Assembly: GCA_963755695.1 (NCBI GenBank)
Contig: CAVWLB010000008.1
Coordinates: forward strand, 1,488,001 to 1,552,000
DNA from: QHWT01 sp963755695
GTDB lineage: Bacteria > Acidobacteriota > Vicinamibacteria > Vicinamibacterales > 2-12-FULL-66-21
Direction: 5' to 3'
DNA: 64,000 nucleotides
The translations under genes and the position numbers were made by a program. Positions 1 to 7,788 of the stretch are shown here, in pieces; position 1 is the stretch's first letter; the number at the start of each line of letters is the position of its first letter. The notes under the pieces were generated by a model that ran no database searches, was not told the DNA's origin, and was given only the letters and a program-made list of their open reading frames with translations.

Positions 1-413
1 CGATAGCCCTTCGAGAGCTTTCCGCAGTGGCGGGCGGCCATATCGGCGACGCGGGTGCGCTGCATGACGGTTTCGACGCGCTCGCGCCGTTCGGTGGCGG
101 CGACCCCCTTGATGCGGGCCACGAAATCCAGGTACTCGCGCACGGTCATCTCTGGATAAAGCGGCGGGGTTTCCGGCAGGTAGCCGGTCCGGCGCTTGGC
201 TTCAATGGGCTGATCGAACACGTCGAAGCCAGCGACGGTGGCCCGTCCTTCGGAGGCGGGTATGTAGCCGGTCAAAATGCGCATCGTCGTGGTCTTGCCG
301 GCGCCGTTTGGGCCCAGAAAGCCAAGGATTTCACCGCGCTCAACGCGGAAGCTCACATCATCGACGGCCGTGACTCGGCCGTAACGCTTTGTGAGGTGTT
401 GGACCTCAATCAC
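1..413 (-). CDS. ABC transporter ATP-binding protein (C-terminal part outside window)
   Basis: This is the first 137 residues of an ABC ATPase; the rest lies beyond the window's left edge. It begins at a GTG whose reading starts VIEVQHLTKRYG, with a GGAG ribosome site about 10 bases upstream. The Walker A motif GPNGAGKTT is followed by TMRILTGYIPASEG and the Q-loop region RRTGYLPETPPLYPEMTV. The order and wording match the drug/gliding-type export ATPases (CcmA/GldA-like), which pair with ABC-2 membrane proteins. The Walker B and signature motifs are off the window, so substrate and partner cannot be judged. An ArsR-type gene diverges from it. The family call is firm; the specific role is unknown. 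Confidence 0.9.
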   Translation of the reverse strand, partial: MIEVQHLTKRYGRVTAVDDVSFRVERGEILGFLGPNGAGKTTTMRILTGYIPASEGRATVAGFDVFDQPIEAKRRTGYLPETPPLYPEMTVREYLDFVARIKGVAATERRERVETVMQRTRVADMAARHCGKLSKGY

Positions 414-491
414 GCGAAATTCTCCGTAATCTATGAAAGGAAAGCCTATTAGGGGGCCAATCTCAAATCCTACTGGGAGCTAGAAAAGTGT

Positions 492-548
492 GTCAAGCGA
501 AGCACTTGACGAACATCTGAGCGTGTGCTCATATATTCAGAGGTCACC
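492..548 (+). promoter_or_regulatory. Probable promoter and operator of the metal-efflux operon
   Basis: Two perfect inverted repeats lie just before the ArsR-type gene: GTCAAG with CTTGAC (492-497 and 505-510), and TGAGC-GTGT-GCTCA (518-531). A TTGACG hexamer at 506-511 and an AT-rich CATATA at 530-535, 18 bases apart, could be the -35 and -10 boxes. The second palindrome would then lie between and over the promoter boxes, where ArsR/SmtB proteins normally bind and repress. The inverted repeats are visible; promoter and operator roles are inferred. Confidence 0.5.
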
Positions 549-935
549 GTGAGCCAATCTTCCAAGTTGACGCTCGCATCGAGCGAGCCGTGCGACGTCA
601 AGCACCTCGGCCCGAATGCGACCGAGGCCCGGCGCGGACGTCTGATGCCGCCGCAGAATGCCGAGGCGCTCGCGGAAACGTTTCGAATTCTCGGCGATCC
701 CACTCGGGTGCGCATCATCGAAGTGCTGTCGGCCGGTGAGTTGTGCGTCTGCGACCTTGCCTCGCTCGTGGACATCAGCGAATCGGCCGTCTCACATCAG
801 CTCCGGCTGCTACGGAACATGCGGCTGGTGCGCGCGCGGCGATCCGGCCGGCAGGTTTACTACACGCTCGACGATCAGCACATCCTCAGCCTGTTCCAGC
901 AGGGGTTGCGGCACGTCACCGAGGATCGCCGCTAG
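549..935 (+). CDS. ArsR/SmtB-family metal-sensing repressor
   Basis: A 128-residue winged-helix repressor of the ArsR/SmtB family, expected to release its operator when zinc, cadmium or lead binds. It carries two sensor motifs: ELCVCDL in the alpha-3 region (Cys66 and Cys68, as in CadC) with an N-terminal Cys15, and an alpha-5 pattern D109-x-H111-x10-H122-x2-E125 that matches the SmtB/CzrA zinc site. The recognition helix reads SESAVSHQLRLLR. I chose the GTG at 549, preceded by CAGAGG, because the upstream in-frame GTG at 525 falls inside the likely -10 box. Its stop overlaps the start of the metal ATPase (TAGTG), so the pair is an operon and probably autoregulated. Confidence 0.9.
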   Translation: MSQSSKLTLASSEPCDVKHLGPNATEARRGRLMPPQNAEALAETFRILGDPTRVRIIEVLSAGELCVCDLASLVDISESAVSHQLRLLRNMRLVRARRSGRQVYYTLDDQHILSLFQQGLRHVTEDRR

Positions 936-3058
936 TGGCCACCTGCGAGGTCTGCGAGATTCACGCCGAATCGATCTTCAAGATCGAGGGGATGGACTGC
1001 CATGAAGAGGTGGCGATCCTCGAGCGGCGGCTGAAGACGCTTGTCGGCCTGGAAGCGTTCGACGCAGATGTCCTCGGACAGAGGCTCAGGATCAAGTACG
1101 ACGCCGCGAAGCTGAGCACGTCGGCGATCGCGGAAGCCGTGGCGCAAACGGGCATGCGCGCCTGGCTGGAGCACGAGCAGCCGCTGGGACGGGCTCCGAC
1201 TGCAGCGACCCGCCTGACCTTCGTCGTCCTCTCCGGGCTAGCGGTTGGGCTCGGCATGCTGCTGGAACTGTGGGGCGTTCACGGTCCGGTGGTCGTGACT
1301 CTCTACGCTGCGGCGATTGCATCGGGCGGCGTGTACAGCCTCCGCCGTGCGATCCACGCGGCGCGCTCGCTCGCGCTCGACATCAATGTGCTGATGCTCG
1401 TCGCCGTCTGCGGCGCGATGGCGCTCGGCGAGTGGTCCGAAGGCGCTGGCGTCGCGTTTCTGTTCGCGCTGGCGCAGTTGCTCGAGGCGCGCGCGATGGA
1501 GCGGGCGCGCGGCGCAATCAGAGCATTGATGGACCTGGCGCCGGCAGACGCGATTCGCATTCGAAACGGTGTCGAAGAGCGGGTCGGCGTCGACGAGGTC
1601 GGTATCGGGGATCGCGTGCTGGTCCGGCCCGGGGAGAAGATTCCACTCGATGGCCGGATTGCCGACGGTCGAAGCGCCGTGAACCAGGCGCCGGTGACCG
1701 GGGAATCGTTGCCGGTCGACAAGGGGCCCGGGGATGAAGTGTTCGCGGGAACGATCAACGGCCGCGGCGCGATCGAGGTGATTGTCGAGCGGCTGCGCGG
1801 CGATTCGACGATCGCCCGGATCATTCATCTCGTCGAGCACGCGCAGGCCGAGCGCGCGCCGAGTCAGACGTTCGTCGAGCGATTCGCGCGCATCTACACG
1901 CCCGCGGTGCTCGTTCTGGCCGTCCTCGTCGGGGTGATTCCACCAGCCCTCGGCGTGGGCGCCTGGGGTGACTGGATCTACCGGGCGCTCGTGCTGCTCG
2001 TCATCTCCTGCCCCTGTGCGCTCGTCATCTCCACGCCGGTCTCGGTCGTTTCTGCGCTGGCCGCGGCGGCGCGGAAGGGGGTGCTGATCAAGGGTGGCGC
2101 GCACCTCGAACGGCTTGCCGGCGTGCGCTGCGTCGCCTTCGACAAGACCGGCACGCTGACCAGGGGAGAGCTTTACGTGGTCGGCGTTGCCCCAGTGAAT
2201 GGGGGGTCCGCCGAGCGCGCGCTTCAACTGGCGGCTTCGATCGAGAGCCGCTCGGAGCATCCGATCGGACGGGCGATTCTGGCTCACGCCCTGGACGAGC
2301 GACTGGCGCTCGAACCGGTCCAGCGGTTCCAGGCGTTGCCGGGTCTTGGCGCCGAGGCGCTGGTTGGCGAATCGACGGTGCTGGTCGGGAGTCACCGGCT
2401 CTTCGAGGAGCGTGGAATCTGTTCTGCGGAGGTCCACGCACGTGTCGAAGCGTTCGGCGCTGACGGGCGATCGCTGGTCATGGTCGGCGCCTCTGGTGCA
2501 CCCGTCGGTGTGATTGGAGTGGCCGATCGGCCGCGCGAGGCGGCGCGCGACGCGGTGCAGATGTTGCGCGATCACGGCGTGGCACACGTCGCGCTGCTGA
2601 CGGGAGATAACGAGCCCGCCGCGCGGACGCTCGGGTCGGCGGTTGGCGTGGACGAAGTGCGATCGGGCTTGCTGCCGCAGGACAAAGTCGCTGCGGTCCG
2701 GGCACTGCGCAGTCGGCACGGCGCGACCGCCATGATCGGCGACGGCGTGAACGACGCTCCCGCGCTCGCGGCGGCAGACGTGGGGATTGCGATGGGGGTC
2801 GCCGGCAGCGATGCCGCGCTCGAGACAGCCGACGTCGCACTGATGGCGGACGAACTGCTGAAGATCCCCTACGCGCTTCGTTTGAGCCGCGCGACGGTCG
2901 GCAACATCCGCATGAACATTGCCTTCTCGATCGTTCTCAAGGCGGCATTTCTCGTGATGGCTGTCCTCGGAGTCGCGACCCTCTGGATGGCGGTTGTCGC
3001 CGACATGGGCGCGTCGCTGATCGTGATCGCAAACGCGCTGAGGCTCTTGCGAGAGTAG
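935..3058 (+). CDS. P1B-type heavy-metal exporting ATPase (Zn/Cd/Pb type)
   Basis: A 707-residue cation-pumping ATPase. The N-terminus has CEVC and an HMA-like metal domain with GMDCHEE in place of the usual CxxC; this MDCxxEE form is known in zinc/cadmium ATPases. The membrane motif CPC is at residues 359-361, the phosphorylated Asp is in DKTGTLT (Asp403), the nucleotide-site HP is in SEHPIGRA (442-443) and the hinge is GDGVNDAPA (about 602). CPC plus the ArsR/SmtB partner favours Zn/Cd/Pb over copper. The GTG at 935 overlaps the repressor stop by one base; longer in-frame starts would run through the repressor gene and are rejected. Confidence 0.93.
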   Translation: MATCEVCEIHAESIFKIEGMDCHEEVAILERRLKTLVGLEAFDADVLGQRLRIKYDAAKLSTSAIAEAVAQTGMRAWLEHEQPLGRAPTAATRLTFVVLSGLAVGLGMLLELWGVHGPVVVTLYAAAIASGGVYSLRRAIHAARSLALDINVLMLVAVCGAMALGEWSEGAGVAFLFALAQLLEARAMERARGAIRALMDLAPADAIRIRNGVEERVGVDEVGIGDRVLVRPGEKIPLDGRIADGRSAVNQAPVTGESLPVDKGPGDEVFAGTINGRGAIEVIVERLRGDSTIARIIHLVEHAQAERAPSQTFVERFARIYTPAVLVLAVLVGVIPPALGVGAWGDWIYRALVLLVISCPCALVISTPVSVVSALAAAARKGVLIKGGAHLERLAGVRCVAFDKTGTLTRGELYVVGVAPVNGGSAERALQLAASIESRSEHPIGRAILAHALDERLALEPVQRFQALPGLGAEALVGESTVLVGSHRLFEERGICSAEVHARVEAFGADGRSLVMVGASGAPVGVIGVADRPREAARDAVQMLRDHGVAHVALLTGDNEPAARTLGSAVGVDEVRSGLLPQDKVAAVRALRSRHGATAMIGDGVNDAPALAAADVGIAMGVAGSDAALETADVALMADELLKIPYALRLSRATVGNIRMNIAFSIVLKAAFLVMAVLGVATLWMAVVADMGASLIVIANALRLLRE

Positions 3059-3061
3059 GGG

Positions 3062-3172
3062 AACGGCACACGAATCATGGCTCACGGCTCATGACTGGGG
3101 CTCATGGCTGCTGCTGACCAGGACTCGAGCCAAGTTGTACCGTGAGCCACCCTGAGTCCTGAGCCCTGAGCC
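3062..3172. repeat. Intergenic inverted array of GGCTCAT-like units
   Basis: Between two convergent genes the left half repeats GGCTCA-containing units (GGCTCACGGCTCATGACT) and the right half repeats the complementary sense (GAGCCACCCTGAGTCCTGAGCC). The transcript could fold into a long imperfect hairpin and might serve as a bidirectional terminator. One of many such arrays in the window, each with its own unit. Confidence 0.6.
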
Positions 3173-3877
3173 TCAAGCCTTCCTGTTCGTGAAGAAATGC
3201 TGGTCGACGAACTCGTCGATGGCCTGCTGTTCCGCCGACGCGACTTTCTCGAATTGCAGTCCCATTCCGACCCGGCGATCGCTCCATGCGACGCGTGATT
3301 CCGCCTCGATGTCCAGTCTGGAGCCGGGAAGCCGGAACCGAACGCGGACCTTCGCATGCTGTTGCAGCGGGCTCATCGTGCGGATTGCCACGCCTCCCTT
3401 GCTTAGATTCAGGGTGAGCGCGGCGGCAATCGTGTTCCCGAAGCGGTAGGCGACGGGAATGCCGAGCACGACACGCGCGCTGCCACGGCGGTTGAAGTTG
3501 TCGGGGAACAGGTGTGGCGCGAGAGAGGGCAGGATGTGCTGGACGGCGCTGTACTCGTTGACGTAGCCGGCGACGCCGAGCGCGGCCAGGTCGCGCACCT
3601 CGTCCGCGTTGCCGATCGTGCCGCTGAAGACCAGAATCGGAATCCTCCCCTCGTCGATCTTCCGTACCGCGCGCACCAACTCGACCCCCCCGGCGTGCGG
3701 CAGCCTGAGATCGAGTACCAGGAGATCGATGGTGCTCAGGTCGGCACGGATGCGCGCGAGCAGTTCCGCGGCGCTCTTCACGGTGAGCGCCTTGTGCCCA
3801 GCGCCGAGCAGGGCAGTGGCGAATCGGTCCCGCACGAAGGCGGTGTCGTCGGCGATGAGGACGGTTTTGCTGCTCAC
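3173..3877 (-). CDS. Response regulator receiver - PilZ domain protein
   Basis: A 234-residue two-domain protein. Residues 1-120 form a receiver with acidic Asp10/Asp11 and the phosphoacceptor Asp56 (LLVLDLRLP). The usual conserved Lys-Pro near its end is replaced in GYVNEYS. Residues about 128-225 form a PilZ domain with the c-di-GMP motifs RGSAR (131-135) and NLSKGG (157-162). PilZ domains bind cyclic di-GMP; the fusion suggests a switch reading both phosphorylation and c-di-GMP, for example in motility or surface behaviour. No kinase gene adjoins it, so it is an orphan regulator here. Confidence 0.88.
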   Translation of the reverse strand: MSSKTVLIADDTAFVRDRFATALLGAGHKALTVKSAAELLARIRADLSTIDLLVLDLRLPHAGGVELVRAVRKIDEGRIPILVFSGTIGNADEVRDLAALGVAGYVNEYSAVQHILPSLAPHLFPDNFNRRGSARVVLGIPVAYRFGNTIAAALTLNLSKGGVAIRTMSPLQQHAKVRVRFRLPGSRLDIEAESRVAWSDRRVGMGLQFEKVASAEQQAIDEFVDQHFFTNRKA

Positions 3878-3936
3878 GATGGGTCGACGGTACGCTCAAG
3901 CGTATCGGATCGGCCTCGAAATTGCGGTAGGCTTGA

Positions 3937-3990
3937 TTGGAGAATCTTACAGGTTCTCGCTTATAATCCGAAGTCTATTGCGGAGCGTGT
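3937..3990 (+). promoter_or_regulatory. Likely sigma-70 promoter and ribosome site of the LysW-like gene
   Basis: A perfect -10 box TATAAT lies at 3962-3967. The best -35 candidate is TTGGAG at 3937-3942, with a long 19-base spacer. A GGAG ribosome site at 3982-3985 sits five bases before the ATG at 3991. Only the -10 box is strong. Confidence 0.5.
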
Positions 3991-4254
3991 ATGGCCACCT
4001 GTCCTGAATGTGACGCGGAGATCGAGGTCGACGAATTCGATGTCGACAAGGGGGATTTGATTAGCTGCCCCGAGTGCGGTTCGAATCTCGAAGTGACCAG
4101 CACGTCTCCGCTCGATCTCGACCTCGCCGACGAAGAAGATGATGACGATGACGAGGACGAGGACGAGGCCGACGAGGACGATTTCGAAGGCGACGAGGAC
4201 GTCGACGACCTGGAAGAGGACGAGGATTCCGACAAGGAGGACTGGGACGAGTGA
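3991..4254 (+). CDS. LysW-like acidic zinc-ribbon carrier protein
   Basis: An 87-residue protein with an N-terminal zinc ribbon (CPEC at 4-7 and CPECG at 26-30) and an extremely acidic tail ending SDKEDWDE. This is the architecture of LysW, the amino-group carrier of lysine and arginine biosynthesis in Thermus and relatives, where the C-terminal Glu of EDWGE is ligated to the substrate. Two differences stand out: the Gly of EDWGE is Asp here, and the acidic stretch (residues about 47-82) is much longer than in classical LysW. No lysX/argX ligase or lysZ/lysY gene is nearby. Instead it overlaps larE by four bases (GTGA), which suggests a different carrier role. The fold call is good; the role is unknown. 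Confidence 0.72.
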   Translation: MATCPECDAEIEVDEFDVDKGDLISCPECGSNLEVTSTSPLDLDLADEEDDDDDEDEDEADEDDFEGDEDVDDLEEDEDSDKEDWDE

Positions 4255-5114
4255 GCAACGCTCCGCTGGCGACCGCCGCGGCCGTTGAAGACGCTCAGCT
4301 CGATGCAAAAGCGGCAGCACTCGACGCCCGGCTGGCCGCTCTGGGTTCGGTCCTCGTGGCGTACAGCGGTGGCGTCGACAGCGCCTTTCTCGCGGTGACC
4401 GCCGCCCGCGTGCTCGGGCCCCTCAGCCTCTCGGTCACCGCCGACAGTCCCAGCTATCCCGAACGTCATCGCGATCTGGCAACCGAAGTCGCCCGTGCGT
4501 TCAATCTCCGCCACGAGATCATTCACACCGACGAAATGGCGCGCCCCGAGTACCGGGCCAACCCGGCGAATCGGTGCTACTACTGCAAGCACGAGTTGTA
4601 CACGCACTTGTCGGCGATGGCGCGCGAGCGCGGGTTGGCGGCAATTGTCGACGGCAGCAACGCCGACGATCGTGGCGACTACCGTCCGGGGCGGCAGGCC
4701 GCGCGCGAATTCGGCGTGCTCAGTCCGCTCGACGAATCGGGCCTGACCAAGGCGGACATCCGGCTGCTGGCGAAGCGCGCCGGCATGTCGACATGGGACG
4801 AACCGGCCTCGGCGTGTCTCTCGTCGCGCATCCCGTATCATTCCGAAGTGACCGACGAGAAGCTGCGCACGATCGAAGCGGCCGAGCGCGTGCTGCGCGG
4901 GCTCGGGTTCAGGATCTTCCGCGTCCGGCACCACGACACGATTGCGCGCATCGAGCTCGGTCGCGACGAGGTCGCTCGCGCGCTCGAACCCGATGTCTCC
5001 TCAACGATCGACCACGAGCTGCGACGGCTCGGGTATCAACACGTGACCGTCGATCTGCGCGGCTACCGGCTCGGGAGCCTGAACGAGGCATTGCGGTTGC
5101 GACCGGTCGAATAG
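4251..5114 (+). CDS. larE: LarE-type ATP-dependent sulfur transferase
   Basis: A 287-residue N-type ATP pyrophosphatase. The PP-loop SGGVDS is at 39-44, followed by CYYC (Cys109, Cys112) and the family signature EPASACLSSRIPY (Cys189). LarE adds sulfur to the pyridinium dicarboxylate precursor of the nickel-pincer cofactor of lactate racemase and other LarA enzymes. The CxxC plus third Cys is the set reported to hold a 4Fe-4S cluster in some LarE proteins, as opposed to the single sacrificial Cys of Lactobacillus LarE. larB and larC are not in the window. The GTG start overlaps the upstream LysW-like stop, so the two are translationally coupled. Confidence 0.88.
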   Translation: MSNAPLATAAAVEDAQLDAKAAALDARLAALGSVLVAYSGGVDSAFLAVTAARVLGPLSLSVTADSPSYPERHRDLATEVARAFNLRHEIIHTDEMARPEYRANPANRCYYCKHELYTHLSAMARERGLAAIVDGSNADDRGDYRPGRQAAREFGVLSPLDESGLTKADIRLLAKRAGMSTWDEPASACLSSRIPYHSEVTDEKLRTIEAAERVLRGLGFRIFRVRHHDTIARIELGRDEVARALEPDVSSTIDHELRRLGYQHVTVDLRGYRLGSLNEALRLRPVE

Positions 5115-5505
5115 CCGCTGGCGTCACGTCAGCGCAGCGAGCACCCGTCTCAGTGCCGTTCCCTCGATCTTCCCGTGCCCAGAATGAAGCTTCGCCACGC
5201 CGGTCTGGCGCTGCTGCTCATTTATCTCCTCGCGCACGCTGGAGAGCTCGCCCGACTTCATTCCTGGCGCAGCCGGTGGCGGCGACCGGCGTCATCTGGC
5301 GCCCGGATCTTCGCCCGTCGATGTCCAATAGGTTTATCGCCCAAGAAATGGTCGTCCCGCTGGTGTTCAAAGGGTCGACGAACCGTCCAAAGCGGTGAGG
5401 CCGGAAAAAACCTCGCGCTCGACGCGCAGGAGCTGCCTCGAGAAGACGCTCCATCGTGGTAAGCTTTGACTCGAAAATCCACATTTGAGTCGGAGGAGAC
5501 TGTTG
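5115..5505. other. Gap of 391 bases with only doubtful small ORFs
   Basis: No recognisable gene. On the minus strand a 56-codon ORF (5124-5294) ends in SGHGKIEGTALRRVLAALT and has high third-position GC, but it lacks a good ribosome site. On the plus strand an ORF from 5184 starts like a signal peptide (MKLRHAGLALLLIYLLAHAG) but becomes Arg- and Ser-rich. They overlap, so at most one can be real. The last bases hold the CGGAGGAGA ribosome site of the pal-like gene. Confidence 0.3.
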
Positions 5506-6075
5506 ATGACACGATCCGTGCGAGTGCTCGCCGCGGTCGCGCTCGCTGCCACCCTTGGCGTGAGCGCGTGCGGGAAGAAAAAACCGGCCCCCCCACCAGC
5601 GCCACCTCCCCCCGCGCCCGCGCCGACTACGCAGCCCGCGCCGCCGCCGCCACCACCGCCTCCGGCGCCGGCTCCTGAGCGCACACCGTCGGAAGACGAG
5701 CTCTTCGCCAAGAAATCGCTCGATCAGCTCAATTCGGAGAAGCCGCTGGACGATGCCTTCTTCGATCTCGACTCCAGTCAGATCCGCGAGGACGCGAAGC
5801 CGGGCCTACAGAAGAATGCTGAGTGGATGAAGCGCTGGACCGCCACCAAGGTGATGATCGAAGGGCACTGCGACTCGCGCGGCACCGCCGAGTACAACCT
5901 TGCCCTGGGCGAGCGCCGCGCCGCGGCCGTCCGCGACTACCTGGTGAATCTTGGCGTACCCGCCAATCGGGTTACGACGGTGAGCAAGGGCAAGGAACAG
6001 CCGTTCTGCGCCGACGAGAGCGAGAGCTGCTGGACACAGAACCGGCGCGGGCACTTCATGATCACCGCGAAGTGA
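5506..6075 (+). CDS. pal: Peptidoglycan-associated lipoprotein (Pal, OmpA domain)
   Basis: A 189-residue lipoprotein: signal peptide with lipobox VSAC, then KKK and a Pro/Ala-rich linker, then an OmpA C-terminal domain. The peptidoglycan-binding signature is clear (FFDLDSSQIREDAKPGL, then IEGHCDSRGTAEYNLALGERRA and NRRGHF). Pal tethers the outer membrane to peptidoglycan as part of Tol-Pal. The ATG at 5506 follows CGGAGGAGA at a good distance; an upstream in-frame TTG at 5485 is less likely. No tol genes are adjacent. Confidence 0.92.
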   Translation: MTRSVRVLAAVALAATLGVSACGKKKPAPPPAPPPPAPAPTTQPAPPPPPPPPAPAPERTPSEDELFAKKSLDQLNSEKPLDDAFFDLDSSQIREDAKPGLQKNAEWMKRWTATKVMIEGHCDSRGTAEYNLALGERRAAAVRDYLVNLGVPANRVTTVSKGKEQPFCADESESCWTQNRRGHFMITAK

Positions 6076-6157
6076 AGGGCGGTTGGCAGTTGGCGGTTCG
6101 CGGACAAGGATCCGTAAACCGCTGACTGCTCGGCGCAAACCGCAAACCGCTGACTGC
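6076..6157. repeat. Intergenic inverted array of GGCGGTT-like units
   Basis: Between convergent genes. The left half repeats GGCGGTTGGCAGTTGGCGGTT-type units and the right half repeats the complement (AACCGCAAACCGCTGACTGC). Closely related units recur at 17018-17119 and 61697-61822. Confidence 0.6.
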
Positions 6158-6865
6158 TTACTGCAGGCTCTGCGCGATTGCCTCTGCCGCGGCCCTTGGG
6201 TCCGGCGCAGCGATGATTGGGCGTCCGACCACCAGGTAACTGGCGCCGGCGGCAATCGCTTCGGCTGGCGACATCGTGCGTTCCTGGTCGTCTTTCGTCG
6301 CGGTAGCCGCCCCCCCGCGGATTCCTGGCGTGACGATCGCGAAATCCTTGCCGCAGCGCGCCCGGATGCTTGCGGTTTCACGTGGCGAGGCGACCACGCC
6401 GTCCAACCCCGCCTCCTTGGTCAACTCGGCCAGCCGCAGCACCTGATCCATCAGGTCGATCACGATTCCAGTTTCGCGGAGCGAGGCCTGATTCATGCTG
6501 GTCAGTACGGTGACGGCAATGACCAGGGGCGCCGCCCGGCCCTGTTTGGCTGCGGCCTCCTGCGCCCCTTCGCGCGCCGCACGCATCATCGTGATGCCGC
6601 CGCTTGCGTGCACGTTGACCATCCAGACGCCGAGGCGGCTGGCGGCGCTCACCGCCGTCCGGACCGTGTTCGGAATGTCGTGCCACTTGAGATCGAGGAA
6701 GACGCGATCGCCGCGGTCCACGAGCGCGCGCACTATGTCTGGGCCTTCGGCCGTGAACAGGCGGCTGCCAATCTTGAAGCCGCCAACCACCCCGTGCAGC
6801 GCGTCGGCGAGCGCCATCGCCTGCGCCCGGGTCTCGACGTCGAGCGCGACTAGGAGCTGATCCAC
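6158..6865 (-). CDS. pyrF: Orotidine 5'-phosphate decarboxylase
   Basis: A 235-residue enzyme that decarboxylates OMP to UMP, the last step of de novo UMP synthesis. The catalytic DLKWHD (residues about 58-63) carries the family's D-x-K-x-x-D. The N-terminal LLVALDV and the C-terminal phosphate-binding VTPGIRG and YLVVGRPI are also typical. I start it at the GTG at 6865, which overlaps the end of pyrD by 16 bases. It is the third gene of a pyrK-pyrD-pyrF operon. Confidence 0.93.
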   Translation of the reverse strand: MDQLLVALDVETRAQAMALADALHGVVGGFKIGSRLFTAEGPDIVRALVDRGDRVFLDLKWHDIPNTVRTAVSAASRLGVWMVNVHASGGITMMRAAREGAQEAAAKQGRAAPLVIAVTVLTSMNQASLRETGIVIDLMDQVLRLAELTKEAGLDGVVASPRETASIRARCGKDFAIVTPGIRGGAATATKDDQERTMSPAEAIAAGASYLVVGRPIIAAPDPRAAAEAIAQSLQ

Positions 6866-7788
6866 GCCTTTTGGCGCGCCGTCGTATCCACCGTGCCGAC
6901 GATCTCCTGCAGGCGCGTCAGCTTGTGCATGTCCATGTAGCACTGGATGCCCTCCATCAGCTTCGTCCAGATGAACGGGTCCACGAAGTTCATCGTGCCG
7001 ACCTGCACCGCATTTGCTCCGGCAATCATGAACTCCAGCACATCGTCCGAGGTCGCGATCCCACCCATGCCGATGATCGGAATCTTCACGACCCGGCGGC
7101 ATTCGTACACCATGCGCACGGCAATCGGCCGTATCGCCGGGCCGCTCAGGCCGCCGACGATGTTGGTCAGCTTCGGGCGGCGGGTGTGAACGTCGATGGC
7201 CATCGCCAGGAACGTGTTCACCAGCGAGATCGCATCCGCACCGGCTTCCTCCGCCGCGCGGGCGAACGACGCCACATCGGTCACATTCGGCGTCAGCTTG
7301 GGGATCACCGGGAGCGACGTCACCTTGCGGACCGCGTTGACCACGGCGTGGGTCCCTGGAAGACTGCAGCCGAACGTGATGCCCCCTTCCTTGATGTTGG
7401 GGCACGAGATATTCAGTTCGAGGGCCGCGACCCCTTCGGCCTCGGACAGGATTCGCGCCACCTCCACGTATTCGTCCAGCGTCGTGCCGCAGATGTTGAC
7501 GATGACCGTGGCGCGGCGCTGGCGGAGCTCGGGCAGCCGTTCGGCGATGAAGCGATGCACGCCGATCCCCTGCAGGCCGATCGCGTTCAGCATGCCCGAC
7601 GGGGTTTCGACAATCCGCGGCGGCGGGTGCCCTTCGCGCTCGTTGAGGAACAGTCCTTTGACCGCAACGCCGCCCAACGACGCGAGGTCGACTACATCGC
7701 TGTATTCGACGCCGTAGCCGAAGCAGCCGCTGGCGGCGATCAGTGGGTTGGCAAGCGTCAGCTGTCCGATCCGCAGAGAGAGATCCAT
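6850..7788 (-). CDS. pyrD: Dihydroorotate dehydrogenase B, catalytic subunit
   Basis: A 312-residue class 1B dihydroorotate dehydrogenase. It shows the catalytic Cys129 in LNISCPNIKEGG, the substrate-site TPSGMLNAIGLQ and the FMN-phosphate region IIGMGGIATSDD. It oxidises dihydroorotate and passes electrons to NAD through the PyrK subunit encoded just upstream. The ATG at 7788 overlaps the pyrK stop (TGATG). A longer in-frame start at 7851 runs inside pyrK and is rejected. Confidence 0.94.
   Translation of the reverse strand: MDLSLRIGQLTLANPLIAASGCFGYGVEYSDVVDLASLGGVAVKGLFLNEREGHPPPRIVETPSGMLNAIGLQGIGVHRFIAERLPELRQRRATVIVNICGTTLDEYVEVARILSEAEGVAALELNISCPNIKEGGITFGCSLPGTHAVVNAVRKVTSLPVIPKLTPNVTDVASFARAAEEAGADAISLVNTFLAMAIDVHTRRPKLTNIVGGLSGPAIRPIAVRMVYECRRVVKIPIIGMGGIATSDDVLEFMIAGANAVQVGTMNFVDPFIWTKLMEGIQCYMDMHKLTRLQEIVGTVDTTARQKAWISS

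Noticed and set aside
27..452. Plus-strand open frame over the first 450 bases
   Set aside because: The minus strand encodes an ABC ATPase with Walker A motif; the plus frame is Gly/Ala/His-rich without features.
1238..3085. A 615-codon open frame antisense to the metal ATPase gene
   Set aside because: It is a shadow of a real gene in GC-rich DNA: Arg/His/Asp/Pro-rich composition, no domain, while the sense frame has all P-type ATPase motifs.
3991..4254. Calling the acidic zinc-ribbon protein lysW outright
   Set aside because: The terminal EDWGE is EDWDE, the acidic region is longer, and no lysine-pathway genes are present; only LysW-like is supported.
5184..5462. Plus-strand ORF starting like a signal peptide
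   Set aside because: After the hydrophobic start it is Arg/Ser/Trp-rich and overlaps an equally plausible minus ORF; no homology that I recognise.
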